This document shows, piece by piece, positions 63,240 through 64,000 of a stretch of DNA of 64,000 nt. This stretch comes from Pararhodobacter sp. (GTDB taxonomy: Bacteria; Pseudomonadota; Alphaproteobacteria; Rhodobacterales; Rhodobacteraceae). The position numbers and the translations under genes were made by a program. The notes under the pieces were generated by a model. That model did no database searches. It was not told the DNA's origin and saw nothing but the letters and a program-made list of their open reading frames with translations. Numbering within the stretch: the stretch's first letter is position 1; each line of letters opens with the position of its first letter. The DNA is taken from positions 961,001-1,025,000 of the forward strand of contig NZ_JAUCBZ010000015.1 of NCBI RefSeq assembly GCF_034676545.1, read 5' to 3'.

Positions 63240-64000
63240 ATGTCCTTGCTTCATCCCGACCGTCTGTTTCCGGCGGAGCCCGGCACGCGCGCTGTTGCCC
63301 GCGCCCTGTTCGACACCGTCAAATCCTTGCCCATCGTCTCACCGCACGGCCATACGGACCCGCGTTGGTGGGGCGAGAACCCGGCCTTTGCCGATGCGTC
63401 CGAGCTGTTCGTGATCCCCGATCACTACGTCGTGCGCATGTTGGTCAGCCAGGGTGTGCCCTTCGAGGCCTTGGGCATCGGTGCCGGGGCCGAGCCTGAC
63501 CGCCGGAAAATCTGGCGCACATTTGCCGCGCATTACCACCTGTTTCAGGGCACGCCGTCGCGGCTCTGGGTTGATCACGCCTTATCCGAGACCTTCGGGA
63601 TCGGGGCGCGGTTGTCGCCGGATACCTGCGACGAGACCTTCGACGCGATCAACGCGCAACTGACGCAGCCGCACACCCGGCCGCGCGCGCTGTATGATCG
63701 CTTCGGCATCGAGGTGATCGCCACCACCGACAGCGCGCTTGATGATCTTGGCTGGCACAAGATGGCGCGCGAGAGTGATTGGACCGGGCGCGTGGTGCCC
63801 ACCTATCGCCCCGACGCGGTGACCGACCCCGAGTTCGAGGGGTTTGTCCGCAACCTCGATCAGTTTGGCAACCTGACCGGCTGCGACACGGGCACCTGGG
63901 CCGGCTATCTTGAGGCCCATCGCGCGCGGCGCGCGTTTTTCATCGCCCATGGCGCGACGGCCACCGATCATGGCCACCCCACCGCACGCACCGCCGATCT
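63240..64000 (+). CDS. uxaC: Glucuronate isomerase, cut by the window end
   Basis: 253 residues are visible from ATG 63240, with GGAGG 9 bases upstream. The metal-binding SPHGHTDPRWW at about 34-44 and TDSALDDLGWHK near 163 match UxaC, which converts glucuronate to fructuronate. The open frame continues past the edge. It follows dctM after 5 bases. Confidence 0.93.
   Translation, partial: MSLLHPDRLFPAEPGTRAVARALFDTVKSLPIVSPHGHTDPRWWGENPAFADASELFVIPDHYVVRMLVSQGVPFEALGIGAGAEPDRRKIWRTFAAHYHLFQGTPSRLWVDHALSETFGIGARLSPDTCDETFDAINAQLTQPHTRPRALYDRFGIEVIATTDSALDDLGWHKMARESDWTGRVVPTYRPDAVTDPEFEGFVRNLDQFGNLTGCDTGTWAGYLEAHRARRAFFIAHGATATDHGHPTARTAD

Overview
The window is GC-rich DNA with tightly packed, often ATGA-overlapping genes. 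It looks like a chromosomal segment of an alphaproteobacterium, most likely Rhodobacteraceae. The evidence is the fdsGBA-fdhD-fdsD formate dehydrogenase operon, the sucCDAB-lpd arrangement, tripartite tricarboxylate and TRAP transporters, and small palindromic repeats that I recall from this family. No taxonomic search was possible.

Layout. 1-1577: a cut-off glutamine synthetase-family ligase with an N-formylglutamate amidohydrolase-like gene. 1676-12798: a complete type II secretion locus, with gspO facing gspGHIJKLMN and a converging gspCDEF unit. 12876-16397: a TPR-like lipoprotein, a one-domain ModE-like regulator and modABC behind a near-canonical ModE operator. 16499-17564: two related secreted proteins of unknown function. 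17630-24551: NAD-dependent formate dehydrogenase genes with a LysR regulator; fdhD carries an in-frame palindromic element. 24600-28473: a DsbA-like oxidoreductase, tRNA-Ile2(CAT), purMN and an MFS transporter. 28707-38061: the succinyl-CoA synthetase / 2-oxoglutarate dehydrogenase operon, where sucD, sucB and lpd each contain one reading-frame break. 38233-48100: an accessory-looking stretch beginning at tRNA-Cys with an integrase C-terminal remnant, then an enterobacterial-type ugd, a TIR-transmembrane-repeat protein, two near-duplicate small secreted aromatic peptides, a Nudix/winged-helix regulator, and manC-manB. 48595-56654: a catabolic operon (TctCBA transporter, PLP lyase, fumarase-superfamily C-N lyase, MmgE/PrpD protein) with a divergent LysR. 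56687-64000: a glucuronide/glucuronate module (kdgK, GntR regulator, beta-glucuronidase, TRAP transporter, uxaC).

How the parts work together. GspO processes the GspG-K pseudopilins, GspE/F/L/M drive assembly and GspC/D form the outer-membrane exit. ModABC imports molybdate, which the molybdopterin formate dehydrogenase downstream needs. In the last module the TRAP system probably imports glucuronides or glucuronate, the cytoplasmic glycosidase frees glucuronate, UxaC isomerises it and KdgK phosphorylates 2-keto-3-deoxygluconate; paired operators sit in the divergent promoter region. The 48.6-55.7 kb operon fits uptake and cleavage of a polycarboxylic fumarate adduct such as iminodisuccinate or S-(2-succino)cysteine, but this is inference.

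The most unusual items are the palindromic element inside fdhD and its second copy after sucB, the duplicated YYCEW...VWQCY peptides, the TIR-repeat protein, the cluster of three frame breaks in the 2-oxoglutarate dehydrogenase operon, and the possible adduct-degradation operon.
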